DNA from: Streptosporangium pseudovulgare
GTDB lineage: Bacteria > Actinomycetota > Actinomycetes > Streptosporangiales > Streptosporangiaceae
Reading direction: 5' to 3'
DNA: 64,000 bases
Assembly (NCBI RefSeq): GCF_014648055.1
Contig: NZ_BMQJ01000019.1
Span: 79,901-143,900 of the forward strand
Numbering within the stretch: the first letter of the stretch is position 1; each line of letters starts with the position of its first letter. Made by a program: the position numbers and the translations under genes. Of this stretch, positions 8,130 through 17,368 are shown one piece after another. The notes below the pieces were generated by a model that was not told the origin of the DNA, searched no databases, and saw only the letters and a program-made list of their open reading frames with translations.

Positions 8130-8882
8130 CTAAATCATCTCCTCAGAACGTTCCGGCTCGACACCTTCCTTGTGCGGTTCGACCGGTCTGCGGCCCTCCT
8201 CGCGCCGCCAGCTCTCGAACCCGGCGACGGTCCCGGCGACCACCACCACGCCGAGGGTGATCCCGGCGGTCACGTCGCTGAGCCAGTGGACGCCGAGCGC
8301 CACCCGCGTGTAGGCGACGAAGATCGCGATGGCCGCCGCGACGATCCACGCGGCCACGCGCGCGGCCGCGCTCCTCAGGTACGGCAGCAGGATGAGCACG
8401 AGGACGCACACCCCCGTCGCGGCCGCCATCGCGTGCCCGGAGGGGAAGGATGCGCCCGGCGCCGTCGCCACCGGATCGGGCAGGACGGGCCGCGCCCGGT
8501 CCACGATCTCCTTGACCGCGAGGTTCAGCAGCCCGCTGACGGTGATCGTGACCACCGCCCACACCGCCAGCCGCCGGGCTCCGCGGTACCAGAGCCACAG
8601 GGCCGCCGCCACCACCAGCGCCCGCCACACGTTCGGCCCCAGCACCTCGGTCGCCACGCTCAGGAAGTGCGTATATCGGGGCTCCGCGAGGGCGCGGGTG
8701 TGCAGGCTCCGCGCCACGCTCTCGTCGAGGTCGTTCAGCGGGGTGAAGGAGGAGACGACGAACACCAGGAGCAGGACGAACGGCACGGCGAACAGCGCCA
8801 CCAGGGCCACCGCGAGGGTGAGCCGCGTACCCAGACGGCGGTCCGACGACTTCCTGTCATGGTGGCTGGGCAACTTGAGCAT
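8130..8882 (-). CDS. PAP2 superfamily membrane phosphatase
   Basis: A 250-residue membrane protein with an N-terminal anchor after residue 15 and further transmembrane segments. All three PAP2 motifs are intact: KEIVDRARP, PSGHAMAA and TRVALGVHWLSD. Its charged C-terminal tail (RREEGRRPVEPHKEG) would be cytoplasmic. The ATG at 8882 was chosen because the previous gene ends at 8983 and no start lies between; the ribosome-binding site is weak. The downstream PAP2 gene is 15 bp away. Likely a lipid phosphate or lipid pyrophosphate phosphatase; the pair may act on different carriers. Confidence 0.85.
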   Translation of the reverse strand: MLKLPSHHDRKSSDRRLGTRLTLAVALVALFAVPFVLLLVFVVSSFTPLNDLDESVARSLHTRALAEPRYTHFLSVATEVLGPNVWRALVVAAALWLWYRGARRLAVWAVVTITVSGLLNLAVKEIVDRARPVLPDPVATAPGASFPSGHAMAAATGVCVLVLILLPYLRSAAARVAAWIVAAAIAIFVAYTRVALGVHWLSDVTAGITLGVVVVAGTVAGFESWRREEGRRPVEPHKEGVEPERSEEMI

Positions 8883-8982
8883 TCCATACGGGTACCCGAG
8901 GACGCCCGGATATGCGTACGTGACCGTAAAAGGGCGGCCGCCGGTTTCCGGTGTCCCGGTCGCGGTGACCGGGAGGCCGCCG

Positions 8983-9366
8983 TCAGGCGGCGCGCCGGGC
9001 CTCGCGCCGGGTGGTCCAGCGCAGAACGTCGCAGTGCCGCCGCTCGGCCTCGGCGAGGGCGGCCTCTCCGGCGTAGGAGTCGAGTACGGCACGCAGCCAC
9101 GGCATCCGCTCGGTGACGTCCCGCCACGCCTGGGCCGGGTCACCCGCGCCGAGTTCGAGCAGCGCGTCCAGGTGCGCCGCGTAGGCGGTCCACCACTGGC
9201 GGCTCAGCTCGGCGAGGAACCCGCCCAGGCCGCCGAACTCCTGCTCGATCTCCGGCTCCCACCACGGCGGCACGATGGTGGCGCCGGTCTCCTCCAGGTC
9301 GCGGAGGACGACACGGGCCAGGGTGCGCCGGCGGCGGACTGCTGCGGAACGTGACAGAGTGCTCAT
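8983..9366 (-). CDS. Hypothetical helical protein
   Basis: A 127-residue protein that I do not recognise. It starts with a basic helix (AAVRRRRTLARVVLRDLEE), followed by VPPWWEPEIEQEF and several Trp-containing amphipathic helices (RQWWTAYAAHL), and ends in a basic tail. No signal peptide or membrane segment. The ATG at 9366 follows GTGAGG with 4 nt spacing; a longer frame upstream encodes only Arg/Pro-rich filler and was left out. It lies 100 bp upstream of the PAP2 pair on the same strand and might be read with it. Confidence 0.6.
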   Translation of the reverse strand: MSTLSRSAAVRRRRTLARVVLRDLEETGATIVPPWWEPEIEQEFGGLGGFLAELSRQWWTAYAAHLDALLELGAGDPAQAWRDVTERMPWLRAVLDSYAGEAALAEAERRHCDVLRWTTRREARRAA

Positions 9367-10122
9367 ATGCCTCACTCTGCCGTCTTCCACTTGCCGATCA
9401 CTTAAAACCCTGTTGACGGCGGTTGCGGAGGTGTGCCGGGACGGTGCCCGGGGTGTTCCGGACGGCGCCCAGGGATGCTCCGGACCGTTCTCCGGGACGC
9501 GCCGGACGGCGGCCCGTGGGGGGCGGCGGACCGGCCGCGCCGGGCGCCGGACGGCGGCCCGCCGGGAGCGATTGGCCCAAGGCACCGGACGGCACTAGTC
9601 TTTGCCGCAGATCATTCCGCCTTGCGTCCGCGGAGCTACCTCGGCTCGGAGGAAGCTTTTCCCATGGCTCAAGGTGATGGACCGTCCCGGCCCGTCGGCT
9701 ACGACCCGGACCCCTCGCGCGGTGTTCCCCGCGCCGGCGCGCGCCGGCGCGGACAGGATGCCGGACCCCGCCTCGGTCATCGTGTTCCCCGCGCCGGCGC
9801 GCGCGGGCGGCACGTCGACCGGCCGCCCGGAACCCGGCGGCCGGACCGGCCGTGACCGGACTCCAGGCCCCGGACCGGCCCGGTTCGCGAATCCGGGCGA
9901 TCCGGTTCCCCCCGCCCGGACCGGCCCGGTCCGTGGGATCCGGTCGGTCCGGCTCCGGGCCCGGATCAGCCGTGAACGGCGGCCCGTGAAACCCCGGCGG
10001 GAGGGCGTCCCATTGGACTCGCGGTGGCCACCCCAAAGGTAATAACCGTTATTTCGCCTATTTCTGGGCAGTCGTAACGCTCACGTCAAGTAGGTAGGCC
10101 GACGCTGAAAGGCGCCACACAT
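9367..10122. other. Repeat-bearing spacer, no gene seen
   Basis: This 756-bp stretch between divergent genes has no convincing coding region. It contains an exact 23-bp direct repeat (GTGTTCCCCGCGCCGGC onward) at 9722-9744 and 9782-9804, 60 bp apart, and a run of loosely repeated GGACCGGCC-type words from about 9830 to 9960. The last 100 bp are AT-richer and hold a short palindrome and probably the promoter of the GAF-ANTAR gene. Confidence 0.6.
10041..10053. promoter_or_regulatory. Short palindrome upstream of GAF-ANTAR gene
   Basis: AATAAC-C-GTTATT is a perfect inverted repeat with 6-bp arms, 70 bp before the start codon, in a locally AT-rich patch. It could be an operator; no binding protein is known from sequence alone. 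Confidence 0.35.
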
Positions 10123-10836
10123 ATGACCCATGTCGATCCGGACTCACTGGTCGCGAGTCTCAGACGTCTCCAGACGGCCTCGTCCGCCCAGGGGAAGGGC
10201 ATCGTCCACCAGCTGGAGCGGGCCGTGGACGTCGTGGACACCCTCTTCGGCTACTCAGGCGCCGGCCTGATGTTCGCCGAGGAGGGCGGCAAACTGCGCT
10301 ACCTGGTCGCCACCGACGACCGGGGACGCAGCCTCGAAGGCGCGCAGCTCCACCTCGGCCAGGGCCCGTGCGTGTCGGCCTACGCGGAGAACACCGCGGT
10401 CACCTCGACCGACGTGTGCTCGGACCCGCGCTGGCCGAAGCTCGCCGACCTGCTCCACCCCGGGGTGCGGGCGGTCGCCGGGGTTCCGGTACGGCTCGGC
10501 GGCGACCCCGTGGGCACCCTGAACGTCTACCAGTCGGAGCCGTACGAGTGGGACGAGTCGGACGTCCAGGCCCTCTACGCCTACGCGGACGTGATCGAGC
10601 AGCTTCTCTGTGCCGCGATGGCCGCCGAGGAGAAGAGCGCCCTGGCCGAGCAGCTCCAGTACGCCCTGGACTACCGGGTCGTCATCGAGCGGGCCATCGG
10701 CTACCTGATGGGCAAGCACGACCTCACCGCGGCCCAGGCGTTCACCGGGCTGCGCAAGCGGGCCAGGGACAGCCGCCGCCGGGTGGCCGATCTCGCGGCC
10801 GAAGTGCTGGGCGAGGAGGCGGGCGAGCCGAGGTGA
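10123..10836 (+). CDS. GAF-ANTAR domain transcription antiterminator
   Basis: A 237-residue cytoplasmic regulator. Residues 30-165 form a GAF sensor domain (GYSGAGLMFAE ... GVPVRLGGDPVGTLNVY). Residues about 178-230 form an ANTAR domain, recognised by the helix RVVIERAIGYLMGKHDL, then AQAFTGLRKRARDS and a third helix ending LAAEVLG. ANTAR domains bind paired hexaloop hairpins in nascent RNA and prevent termination; the GAF part should sense a small ligand or redox state. It stands alone with its own upstream region. Its RNA targets are unknown; structured leaders elsewhere in this window are possible but unproven candidates. Confidence 0.88.
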   Translation: MTHVDPDSLVASLRRLQTASSAQGKGIVHQLERAVDVVDTLFGYSGAGLMFAEEGGKLRYLVATDDRGRSLEGAQLHLGQGPCVSAYAENTAVTSTDVCSDPRWPKLADLLHPGVRAVAGVPVRLGGDPVGTLNVYQSEPYEWDESDVQALYAYADVIEQLLCAAMAAEEKSALAEQLQYALDYRVVIERAIGYLMGKHDLTAAQAFTGLRKRARDSRRRVADLAAEVLGEEAGEPR

Positions 10837-10992
10837 GCGTGCGCTCCGCGACGACCGGCCGGGGCGAGCGGGCGCCCCACGGCCTGCCGGGCCGGGCGGA
10901 CACCCCGCGGCGGACGGCGGACGCCCCACGGCCGGCCTGAGCGGGCGTCCACCGGCGAGCCGTACCGCTCGCCGGGGGCACTAACCTGATCG

Positions 10993-12093
10993 GTGATGTA
11001 TCGATTCGTGTTCACGCAGGTCCTCAGCCGCTTCGACCCGGAGGATGTGCACCATCTGACGGTCCGCGCGCTCCGCCTCCTGTCGGTGACGCCCGCGGTC
11101 AAGCGGCTCGTCCACCGGCGGCTCGCCCCCCGCGACCCCGCCCTGCGCGTGCGGGCGTTCGGCGTCCACTTCCCCGGCCCGTTCGGGCTGGCGGCGGGCT
11201 TCGACAAGGACGCCGGGTGCGTGGAGGCCATGTCCGCGCTCGGCTTCGGCCACGTCGAGGTGGGCACGATCACCGCGCACGCCCAGCCGGGCAACGCCAG
11301 GCCCCGCCTGTTCCGCGTCCCCCGCGCCCGCGGCATCGTCAACCGGATGGGCTTCAACAACGCCGGGGCGGGCGCGGCGGCCCGGGTGCTGAGCCGGCCG
11401 CGCGGGGTCCCGGCCGTCGTGGGCGTCAACATCGGCAAGACCAAGGTCGTGCCCGAGTCCGAGGCCGTCCAGGACTACGTCACGAGCGCCAGGGCGCTCG
11501 CCCCGCTGGCCGACTACCTCGTCGTCAACGTCAGCTCCCCGAACACCCCCGGCCTGCGCGACCTGCAGGCCGTCGGGCTCCTGCGGCCGCTGCTCGCGGC
11601 GGTCAAGGAGGTCGCCGACGCCACCCCCCGCCGCACCCCGCTGCTGGTCAAGATCGCCCCGGACCTGGCCGACGACGACGTCGACGCGATCGCCGACCTG
11701 GCCCTCGACCTCGGCCTCGACGGCATCATCGCCACCAACACCACGATCCGCCGCGACCTGGGCGCCGCCGGACGGGGCGGCCGGCCCGACGAGCACTGGG
11801 ACGAGACCGGCGGGCTGTCCGGCCGTCCGCTGAAGGACCGCTCGCTGGAGGTGCTGCGCAGGCTGCGCGCCCGGGTGGGCGACCGCCTGACGCTCGTCTC
11901 GGTGGGCGGCGTGGAGGACGCCGACGACGTCTGGGAGCGCCTGCTCGCCGGGGCCACCCTCGTCCAGGGCTACAGCGCGATGATCTACGAGGGGCCGCTG
12001 TGGGCCCATCGGATCCACCGCGAGCTGTCCCGCCGGCTGCGCCGCCGCGGCGTCACCGACCTGCGAGAGGTCATCGGTCTCACGGCCGGCTGA
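10993..12093 (+). CDS. pyrD: Dihydroorotate dehydrogenase (quinone), class 2
   Basis: A 366-residue enzyme of standard class 2 length that oxidises dihydroorotate to orotate in pyrimidine synthesis, passing electrons to membrane quinone. The N-terminal helices (residues 1-40) are the membrane-associating extension seen in class 2 only. The FMN-binding barrel shows AAGFDKDAG, the NRMGFNN motif, the [12 protein letters not shown] loop with the class 2 catalytic Ser, IATNTT and the SVGGV phosphate site. The GTG at 10993 is followed at once by ATG; a TAACCT box lies just upstream, so a leaderless message is possible. It stands apart from other pyr genes. Confidence 0.95.
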   Translation: MMYRFVFTQVLSRFDPEDVHHLTVRALRLLSVTPAVKRLVHRRLAPRDPALRVRAFGVHFPGPFGLAAGFDKDAGCVEAMSALGFGHVEVGTITAHAQPGNARPRLFRVPRARGIVNRMGFNNAGAGAAARVLSRPRGVPAVVGVNIGKTKVVPESEAVQDYVTSARALAPLADYLVVNVSSPNTPGLRDLQAVGLLRPLLAAVKEVADATPRRTPLLVKIAPDLADDDVDAIADLALDLGLDGIIATNTTIRRDLGAAGRGGRPDEHWDETGGLSGRPLKDRSLEVLRRLRARVGDRLTLVSVGGVEDADDVWERLLAGATLVQGYSAMIYEGPLWAHRIHRELSRRLRRRGVTDLREVIGLTAG

Positions 12094-12172
12094 GGCCGTA
12101 CGGCGAGTCAGGGCCGCGTGACGTAGCCGGGCGCTACACCACCTGGACCGCGGCGCGCCGGCCCGGATGGAT

Positions 12173-12196
12173 ACCCTCACCGGAGGAAACGAGGGT
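12173..12196. promoter_or_regulatory. Dyad upstream of copper-chaperone-like gene
   Basis: ACCCTC and GAGGGT are inverted arms separated by 12 nt, ending 12 nt before the chosen start and overlapping the region of its ribosome-binding site. Metal-responsive regulators often bind such dyads, but a simple RNA hairpin is equally possible. Confidence 0.35.
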
Positions 12197-12207
12197 TGGA
12201 GGCGCTG

Positions 12208-12411
12208 ATGAGCGTGATCACGTATACCGTCACCGGGATGACCTGCGGCCACTGCGTCAGCTCGGTCAAGGAGGAGGTCGGCGAGGTCCCCGGGGTCACC
12301 GGGGTCGAGGTCGACCTGGGAAGCGGCCGGGTCGAGGTCTCCGGCGACTCCCCCGATGACACGGCGATCCGCGCTGCGATCAAGGAGGCCGGTTACGAGG
12401 TCGCCGGCTGA
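12208..12411 (+). CDS. Heavy-metal-associated (CopZ-like) chaperone
   Basis: A 67-residue ferredoxin-like fold protein consisting of one HMA domain. The metal-binding loop GMTCGHC lies at residues 11-17, with the two Cys that bind Cu(I) in family members. The rest (VSSVKEEVGEVPGVTGVEVDL ... IKEAGYEV) follows the family closely. The ATG at 12208 follows GGAGG with 6 nt spacing. No copper-exporting ATPase or CsoR gene is adjacent in the window, so its partner must be elsewhere. Metal preference for copper is inferred from the motif. Confidence 0.9.
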   Translation: MSVITYTVTGMTCGHCVSSVKEEVGEVPGVTGVEVDLGSGRVEVSGDSPDDTAIRAAIKEAGYEVAG

Positions 12412-12532
12412 CCCGTGCCCCGGCCGGCGCGGGCCGTACGGCGCGGCGGCCCGGACCCGACGCCGTACGGACGACCCGCGCCCGGTCGGGCCCCGCCCCG
12501 TACGGTCGTCGGCGACCGGCCCGCGCGGCCGG

Positions 12533-14188
12533 TCAGGCCCCGTCTCCGGAGATGCTGGGCCGCGTGGAGTCGGCGAGGTGGGTCATCTCCTCCAGCCGCC
12601 GCATGACCTCCTCCACCCTGACGGCCCGCGGCCGGTGGCGGCGGTGGCCCGCGCCGCCGAGCTGCCAGGGGCGCGGCCCGGACGGCGGGCGGTACTCGAC
12701 GCCCAGCGCGTCCAGGCGGTCCAGATGGCGGGTCAGCCGTTCCGGGAAGTCGGTGCCGGCCGAGCCGGACCAGGCGACCTCGGCCAGCGCGCAGCCGCGG
12801 GGCCAGGCGCGGTAGTCCACCGCCCGTCCGTCGGGCAGCCGCTCGCTCCACAACTGGAACTGCGCCCCCAGCACGCGCCCGCGCTGCCCGGCCGTCCACG
12901 AGGACGGCGCAGGGTCGAAGGCCGCCACGTCCGCCACGGTGATCGCGTCGCCGATGGCGATCGGCTCGTCCTCCGAGGCGGACTCGGCGTAGTCGAAGTA
13001 CAGCGGGAAGACCGGCGTCTGCACCACGTCGTGGCCCGCCTCGGCGGCGCGCCGGGCCACCCCCGTCCCGCGCCAGGGCATCACGATCGTGTCGGGCCGC
13101 AGCGCGCCGCTGACGAACGCCTCGTCCCAGACGACCGCCCGGCTGCCCCGCCCGGCCAGCTCGTCCGCCAGCCGCCGCAGGAACCAGGCGTGCAGGTCGC
13201 TCGGCCCGGCGAGCCCCAGCTTCTCGCGGAACGCGGTGATGGCCGGTGAGGCGGCCCAGTCGTCGAGCACGCACTCGTCGCCGCCGATGTGCACGTAGGG
13301 CGTCTCACCCAACGCGCCGAGCAGCTCGTCGAACACGGCGGTCAGGAACTCGATCGTCTCCGGCAGCGGGGACAGGATCGCGGGGGAGATGCCCCAGCGG
13401 TCCAGCACGGTGAAGGGCGTGGGCTCCCGGCCGTCCGCGGCCCGCGCGCCGAGCGAGGGGTAGGCGGCGAGGATCGCCGAGGCGTGGCCGGGCACGTCGA
13501 TCTCCGGCACGACCGTCACGGCCCTGGCCCTGGCGTAGGCGGCGATCTCCGTGAGGTCGCCGAGCGTGTAGTGGCCGCCGTGCGGCACCTCGTCGAAGGC
13601 GTCCTCCTCGCCGCGGAGGCTGGTGATCGTACGCGGCCGGTGCGAGCCGATCTCGTGCAGCCGGGGCGCGACACGGCTCTCGATCCGCCAGCCCTGGTCG
13701 TCGACCAGATGCAGGTGGAGCCGGTTCAGCTTGTGCGCCGCCATGAGGTCGACCATCCGCAGCACCTCGCGCTTGGGCAGAAAGTGCCGCGCCACGTCCA
13801 GGTGGACCCCGCGCCAGGAGAACGCGGGCGCGTCCTCGACCCGGCCGCACGGCACCGTCCACGAGTCGCGGGCCGTCGCGGCGCGGAACGCCTCGGCGCC
13901 GAGCGCCTGCCGCAGCGTCTGGCCCGCGTAGAACGCGCCGGCCCGGCCGCCGGCCGTGACCCGGACACCCTCGGGCGTCACCTCCAGCGTGTAGGCCTCC
14001 TCGCCCAGCGCCGGATCCTCCGTCACCGTGACCGGTCCGTGCCCGGCGGGACGCAGGTCCAGCACGGGCAGCGCCCGGCGCAGGGAGTCCACCGGTCCGG
14101 CGGGACCCGTGACGCCCGCCCCGGAGGGAAGGTCGAAGGACCCGCCGGTCCGGTCGAAGAGGACGGGACGCGGCAGAAGATCGGTCAT
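12533..14188 (-). CDS. Beta-N-acetylhexosaminidase (GH20)
   Basis: A 551-residue enzyme of family GH20 that removes terminal N-acetylglucosamine or N-acetylgalactosamine. The N-terminal GH20b domain covers about residues 1-120; the barrel begins FSWRGVHLDVARHFLP. The catalytic pair is in HIGGDE near residue 300 (Asp positions the substrate acetamido group, Glu is the acid). WDEAF and the aromatic LWSERLPDG follow as expected. No signal peptide, so it works in the cytoplasm on imported or recycled sugars, for example chitin or cell-wall fragments. The cell-wall amidase gene lies 69 bp upstream on the same strand. Confidence 0.9.
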   Translation of the reverse strand: MTDLLPRPVLFDRTGGSFDLPSGAGVTGPAGPVDSLRRALPVLDLRPAGHGPVTVTEDPALGEEAYTLEVTPEGVRVTAGGRAGAFYAGQTLRQALGAEAFRAATARDSWTVPCGRVEDAPAFSWRGVHLDVARHFLPKREVLRMVDLMAAHKLNRLHLHLVDDQGWRIESRVAPRLHEIGSHRPRTITSLRGEEDAFDEVPHGGHYTLGDLTEIAAYARARAVTVVPEIDVPGHASAILAAYPSLGARAADGREPTPFTVLDRWGISPAILSPLPETIEFLTAVFDELLGALGETPYVHIGGDECVLDDWAASPAITAFREKLGLAGPSDLHAWFLRRLADELAGRGSRAVVWDEAFVSGALRPDTIVMPWRGTGVARRAAEAGHDVVQTPVFPLYFDYAESASEDEPIAIGDAITVADVAAFDPAPSSWTAGQRGRVLGAQFQLWSERLPDGRAVDYRAWPRGCALAEVAWSGSAGTDFPERLTRHLDRLDALGVEYRPPSGPRPWQLGGAGHRRHRPRAVRVEEVMRRLEEMTHLADSTRPSISGDGA

Positions 14189-14257
14189 GCCTTCAGATCA
14201 TGCCAACCCCGACCGGACCGCGCACCCCCCCGGACGGTCCGGCGGCGGGGCCGCGCG

Positions 14258-15130
14258 TCACCTCAGGTAGGTCTGCAGCCCGTTGGCCAGGGCGGTGGCG
14301 ATCCGCTGCCGGAACTCCGGGCTCTCCAGCTTGGCGGCGTCACCGGCGTTGCGCATGTTGCCGGTCTCGATGAAGATCTTCGGGACCGTGGAGAGGTTCA
14401 GCCCGCCCAGGTCGCTGCGGAAGCTCAGCGCCTTGGCGCCGATGTAGGTGGAGTACGGGATGCCGGTGCCCGAGCGGTAGGCGTTCCTGACGTCGATGCC
14501 GAGCCGCCGGGAGTCGGCCACCACCGGGTCGACCGGGCCGCCGATCTTCTTCGGGATGATCACATGGAAGCCGTGGTCGGCCGGGCCCGCGCCGTCGGCG
14601 TGGATGGAGATCGACGCGTCCGCCTTCGCCTTGTTGCCGATGGCGGCCCGCTCGGTGATGCATGGGCCCACGCCGTTGTTGCCGTGCCTGGTGAGCTTCA
14701 CCGTCGCACCCCGGCTTTCGAGGATCTTCTCCAGCCGCCGGGAGACGTCCCAGGTGAAGGCCGCCTCGCTGTAACCGCTGTTGGTGGCGGTGCCGGTGGT
14801 GTCGCACGCCTTGCGCTGGGTCAGGACGTCGACCTGCTTGTTGATCTTCGCTGGGTACTTGTAGTTGGCCCCGTTGTGGCCCGGGTCAATGACCACGGTC
14901 TTGCCGCTCAGCGGCTTCGCCGAGGTGGTCCCGGCCGCCGGCGGGGTGGTCCGCGCCGGGGTCGCCGGGGCGGTCTCCGCCGCGGGACCGTTCGGGGCCG
15001 TCACCGGATTCGCCGCGCGGGGCGCGGGCTCCGCGTCGCGTGCCGGACCCGCGGCGGCGGCGCCGCCACCGCACGCGGCGGCGCTCAGGCCGCAGGCGAC
15101 GAGAACCGTCGCCAGTGCTTTAGTGGTCAC
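14258..15130 (-). CDS. Exported N-acetylmuramoyl-L-alanine amidase (Amidase_3)
   Basis: A 290-residue exported zinc amidase that cuts the bond between muramic acid and the stem peptide. The N-terminus is a signal sequence ending SAAAC, a plausible though imperfect lipobox, followed by an Ala/Pro-rich linker to about residue 75. The catalytic domain has the Zn ligands His in DPGHNG, Glu in YSEAAF and His in SIHADG, plus the catalytic Glu in IETGNM. The GTG at 15130 has AGGGGG 6 nt upstream; the in-frame ATG at 15136 lies too close to it. Related to mycobacterial Rv3717-type amidases. Confidence 0.85.
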   Translation of the reverse strand: MTTKALATVLVACGLSAAACGGGAAAAGPARDAEPAPRAANPVTAPNGPAAETAPATPARTTPPAAGTTSAKPLSGKTVVIDPGHNGANYKYPAKINKQVDVLTQRKACDTTGTATNSGYSEAAFTWDVSRRLEKILESRGATVKLTRHGNNGVGPCITERAAIGNKAKADASISIHADGAGPADHGFHVIIPKKIGGPVDPVVADSRRLGIDVRNAYRSGTGIPYSTYIGAKALSFRSDLGGLNLSTVPKIFIETGNMRNAGDAAKLESPEFRQRIATALANGLQTYLR

Positions 15131-15198
15131 GCTCATCCCCCTCGAAGGAGTCGTCAACCACCCAACTTACGCGGCTCGGAGCGTGACCGGCGCCACCG

Positions 15199-15447
15199 TC
15201 ACCAGACGTGGTCGCCCATCTCCTGCTTGGTGAGGAGCGAGGCGAGCTCGCGGGCGTCCTCGGCGTCCAGCCCCAGGACCACGCGCGGACGCCCCCACGG
15301 ATGGTCGATCGAATGGGCCACGTAACTCGCCACGGATTCGGCGCCGACGTCTCCGGCGCGGCCTCGGGCGGCCCTCCAGTGTGCCCACGCCCGCTCCAAC
15401 TCGGCGGCCGCGCGCTGGGCGCATGAAACCAGTTCTGGATCACGCAT
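15199..15447 (-). CDS. Small conserved-looking hypothetical protein
   Basis: An 82-residue soluble protein that I do not recognise by name. It has an N-terminal helix (AQRAAAELERAWAHWRAARG), a central VASYVAHSIDHPWGRPRVVLGL segment and a C-terminal LLTKQEMGDHVW. The ATG at 15447 follows GAGGGGG with 6 nt spacing, which is good support for coding. It is the first gene of a possible minus-strand unit with the amidase, 69 bp downstream. No signal peptide or metal motif is visible. Confidence 0.65.
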   Translation of the reverse strand: MRDPELVSCAQRAAAELERAWAHWRAARGRAGDVGAESVASYVAHSIDHPWGRPRVVLGLDAEDARELASLLTKQEMGDHVW

Positions 15448-15572
15448 CGTCAACCCCCTCCTGTCACACAGGAGTGAACACCGGTGGCTTCCCGCCACTT
15501 CGGGGGTTGACCAGGTCTTGACGGGAATCTGGGGCCCGCCTGGGCGCGGTGCGACGCATCCAGGCGGGCGCC

Positions 15573-16658
15573 TCAGTCCGGAGCCGGGCCGGTGGTACGC
15601 CGTACGACCAGCCGCGGCGTCACCTGGCGCAGCCGCGAGGCCTTGCCGGGGTCGCCGATCCGGTCACTGAGCAGCGCCGCGGCCGAGCGGCCCATGCTCC
15701 GGCGCGGCTGCTCGACGGTGGTCAGCGAGATCGGCGCGGTCCCCGCGAGGTGGGTGTTGTCGTACCCGATCACCGACAGGTCCTCGGGCACCCGCAGGCC
15801 GAGCTCGGCCGCCGCCGCGAGCACGCCCATGGCGACCGTGTCGTTGGCGGCGAAGATCGCAGTCGGCCGGGGGGTGCGGGTGAGCAGGACGCGTGCCGCC
15901 GCAGCGCCGCCCTCCTCGGTGCAGTCGCCCTGCTCGACCATGATGTACGGCGCCAGCGCGCGGCGGCGCATCGCGACCAGGTAGCCCTCGCAGCGGAACC
16001 ACCCCGAGGAGAACCGGGAACCCTCGACGTGGGCGATCCGGCGGTGGCCGAGCTCCACCAGGTGGTCGATCGCCAGGCGGGCGCCGAGCTGGTCGTCGTC
16101 GACGACGATGTCCACGCCGCCGAGGTCGGTCTCGCGCTCGCCCACCACGACCGTGGGCGTGTAGGAGGTGGCCTCGATCAGCGTCTCGCTGGTGGGCGCG
16201 ATGCCGAGGAGCACCAGGCCGTCCACCCGCAGCTCCAGGAACGCTCCCACGGCCTCGTCCTCGAAGGCGGGGTCCCACTGGCTGTTGCCGATGAGCAGCC
16301 GGAGCCCGTCGCCGTGCAGGCTCTCCTGCAGGCCGTCCAGGAACTCGGCGTAGAAAGGGTTGTGCAGGTCGGCGACGAGTGCGCCGACCAGATGGGTGCG
16401 GCCCTCGACGAGGCTGCGGGCGACCGCGTTGGGCCGGTAGCCGAGCTCCCTGGCCGCCTGCAGCACGGCCTGCCTGCGGTGCTCGCTGACGTGCGGCGAC
16501 CCGCGCAGCACGAGTGACACCAGCGACTTGGAGACGCCGGCGCGTTCGGCGACGTTACGGATCGTCGGCCGCGGGCGCGGTCCGTAGCCGTCGGGTGCGA
16601 CGGGTTCGGTGAGCCCGCGGGCTCGGGTGGCTGTGACGTTGATCGGCGGACCTGACAT
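15573..16658 (-). CDS. LacI family transcriptional regulator
   Basis: A 361-residue LacI/GalR repressor. The helix-turn-helix and hinge occupy about residues 30-85 (TIRNVAERAGVSKSLVSLVL, then GYRPNAVARSL), and the periplasmic-binding-protein-like sensor fills the rest (GALVADLHNPFYAEFLDGL ... FAANDTVAMG ... VIGYDNTHLA). Proteins of this kind bind palindromes and respond to a sugar or related ligand. The ATG at 16658 follows GGGGGAGA. The N-terminal 28 residues ahead of the HTH are longer than usual. No sugar-uptake genes lie next to it, so its target is unclear. Confidence 0.92.
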   Translation of the reverse strand: MSGPPINVTATRARGLTEPVAPDGYGPRPRPTIRNVAERAGVSKSLVSLVLRGSPHVSEHRRQAVLQAARELGYRPNAVARSLVEGRTHLVGALVADLHNPFYAEFLDGLQESLHGDGLRLLIGNSQWDPAFEDEAVGAFLELRVDGLVLLGIAPTSETLIEATSYTPTVVVGERETDLGGVDIVVDDDQLGARLAIDHLVELGHRRIAHVEGSRFSSGWFRCEGYLVAMRRRALAPYIMVEQGDCTEEGGAAAARVLLTRTPRPTAIFAANDTVAMGVLAAAAELGLRVPEDLSVIGYDNTHLAGTAPISLTTVEQPRRSMGRSAAALLSDRIGDPGKASRLRQVTPRLVVRRTTGPAPD

Positions 16659-17368
16659 GGCTCTCCCCCGTGATGGTGGATGGGCACCTGTCACTCAAAA
16701 CGATCGAGAACCCGAAGGGGTACGGCCTGTGTTCAGGAAGTCCGATCTTGCGATGGCCGCGGGTGCCGGGCCGTACGGGCGGGCTCCGGGCGGTGTGCCG
16801 CGCGCGGGGCGCCTCCGACCAGGCGGGACGTCGCCGGCGAGGATCGCCGGGGGTATCGTCGGCGCGATGCGGCGCGCGGGAAAAACGGCGGCGGCCCGCC
16901 GGACGGATCCGGGCGGGTCCGCCCGTCCGGTTACGGAGCGGATACGGAACGATTCACCGGACGGGCCCGGCCGGGCCGGCACGCGGCACGCGCGGACGCC
17001 CCCGGACGAGGCGGCCCGTACGGGACGGAAGACGATCGGCGCGCGAGGCGCGGACGGCCTCGGGTCCCGGACGGTCCCGGGCGTGCGCGGGCGTGTGGTG
17101 CGGCCCGTACGCGGGCCGTACGTCGGAGGTGACGGCCCCGGGCGTGCGCGGGCGTGTGGTCGACGCCGACGACGTAACGCTCGCCGTTATCGACGGCCCC
17201 GGGCGTGTGACCCGGCGCGGACGGCACGGTACGACCGGCGTGGCCGGCGCCGTGCCGGGGCGGCGCCGGGCGGGCGGCGCCGCTCCCCACACAACCGGTG
17301 TGGTCTGCGCGCCCACGACGTGAGCGCGCGGTTGGTCCCCCTAGTTTCTGAAGCGATCGATCCCCGTC
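16659..17368. other. Long repeat-bearing spacer, no gene seen
   Basis: This 710-bp gap between the LacI gene and bldC holds no credible gene; the frames that stay open encode only Arg/Gly/Pro filler. It contains a 24-bp exact direct repeat (CCCGGGCGTGCGCGGGCGTG onward) at 17076-17099 and 17137-17160, with a partial third copy near 17193-17208, and CCGTACGG palindromes at 16771 and 17016. Confidence 0.65.

Noticed and set aside
9595..9813. 72-codon minus-strand frame in the spacer before the GAF-ANTAR gene
   Set aside because: Its PARAGAGNT repeat is only the translation of the 23-bp direct repeat; no ribosome-binding site.
10041..10053. AATAAC palindrome as a transposon or att site
   Set aside because: No integrase, transposase or matching repeat nearby; an operator is the simpler reading.
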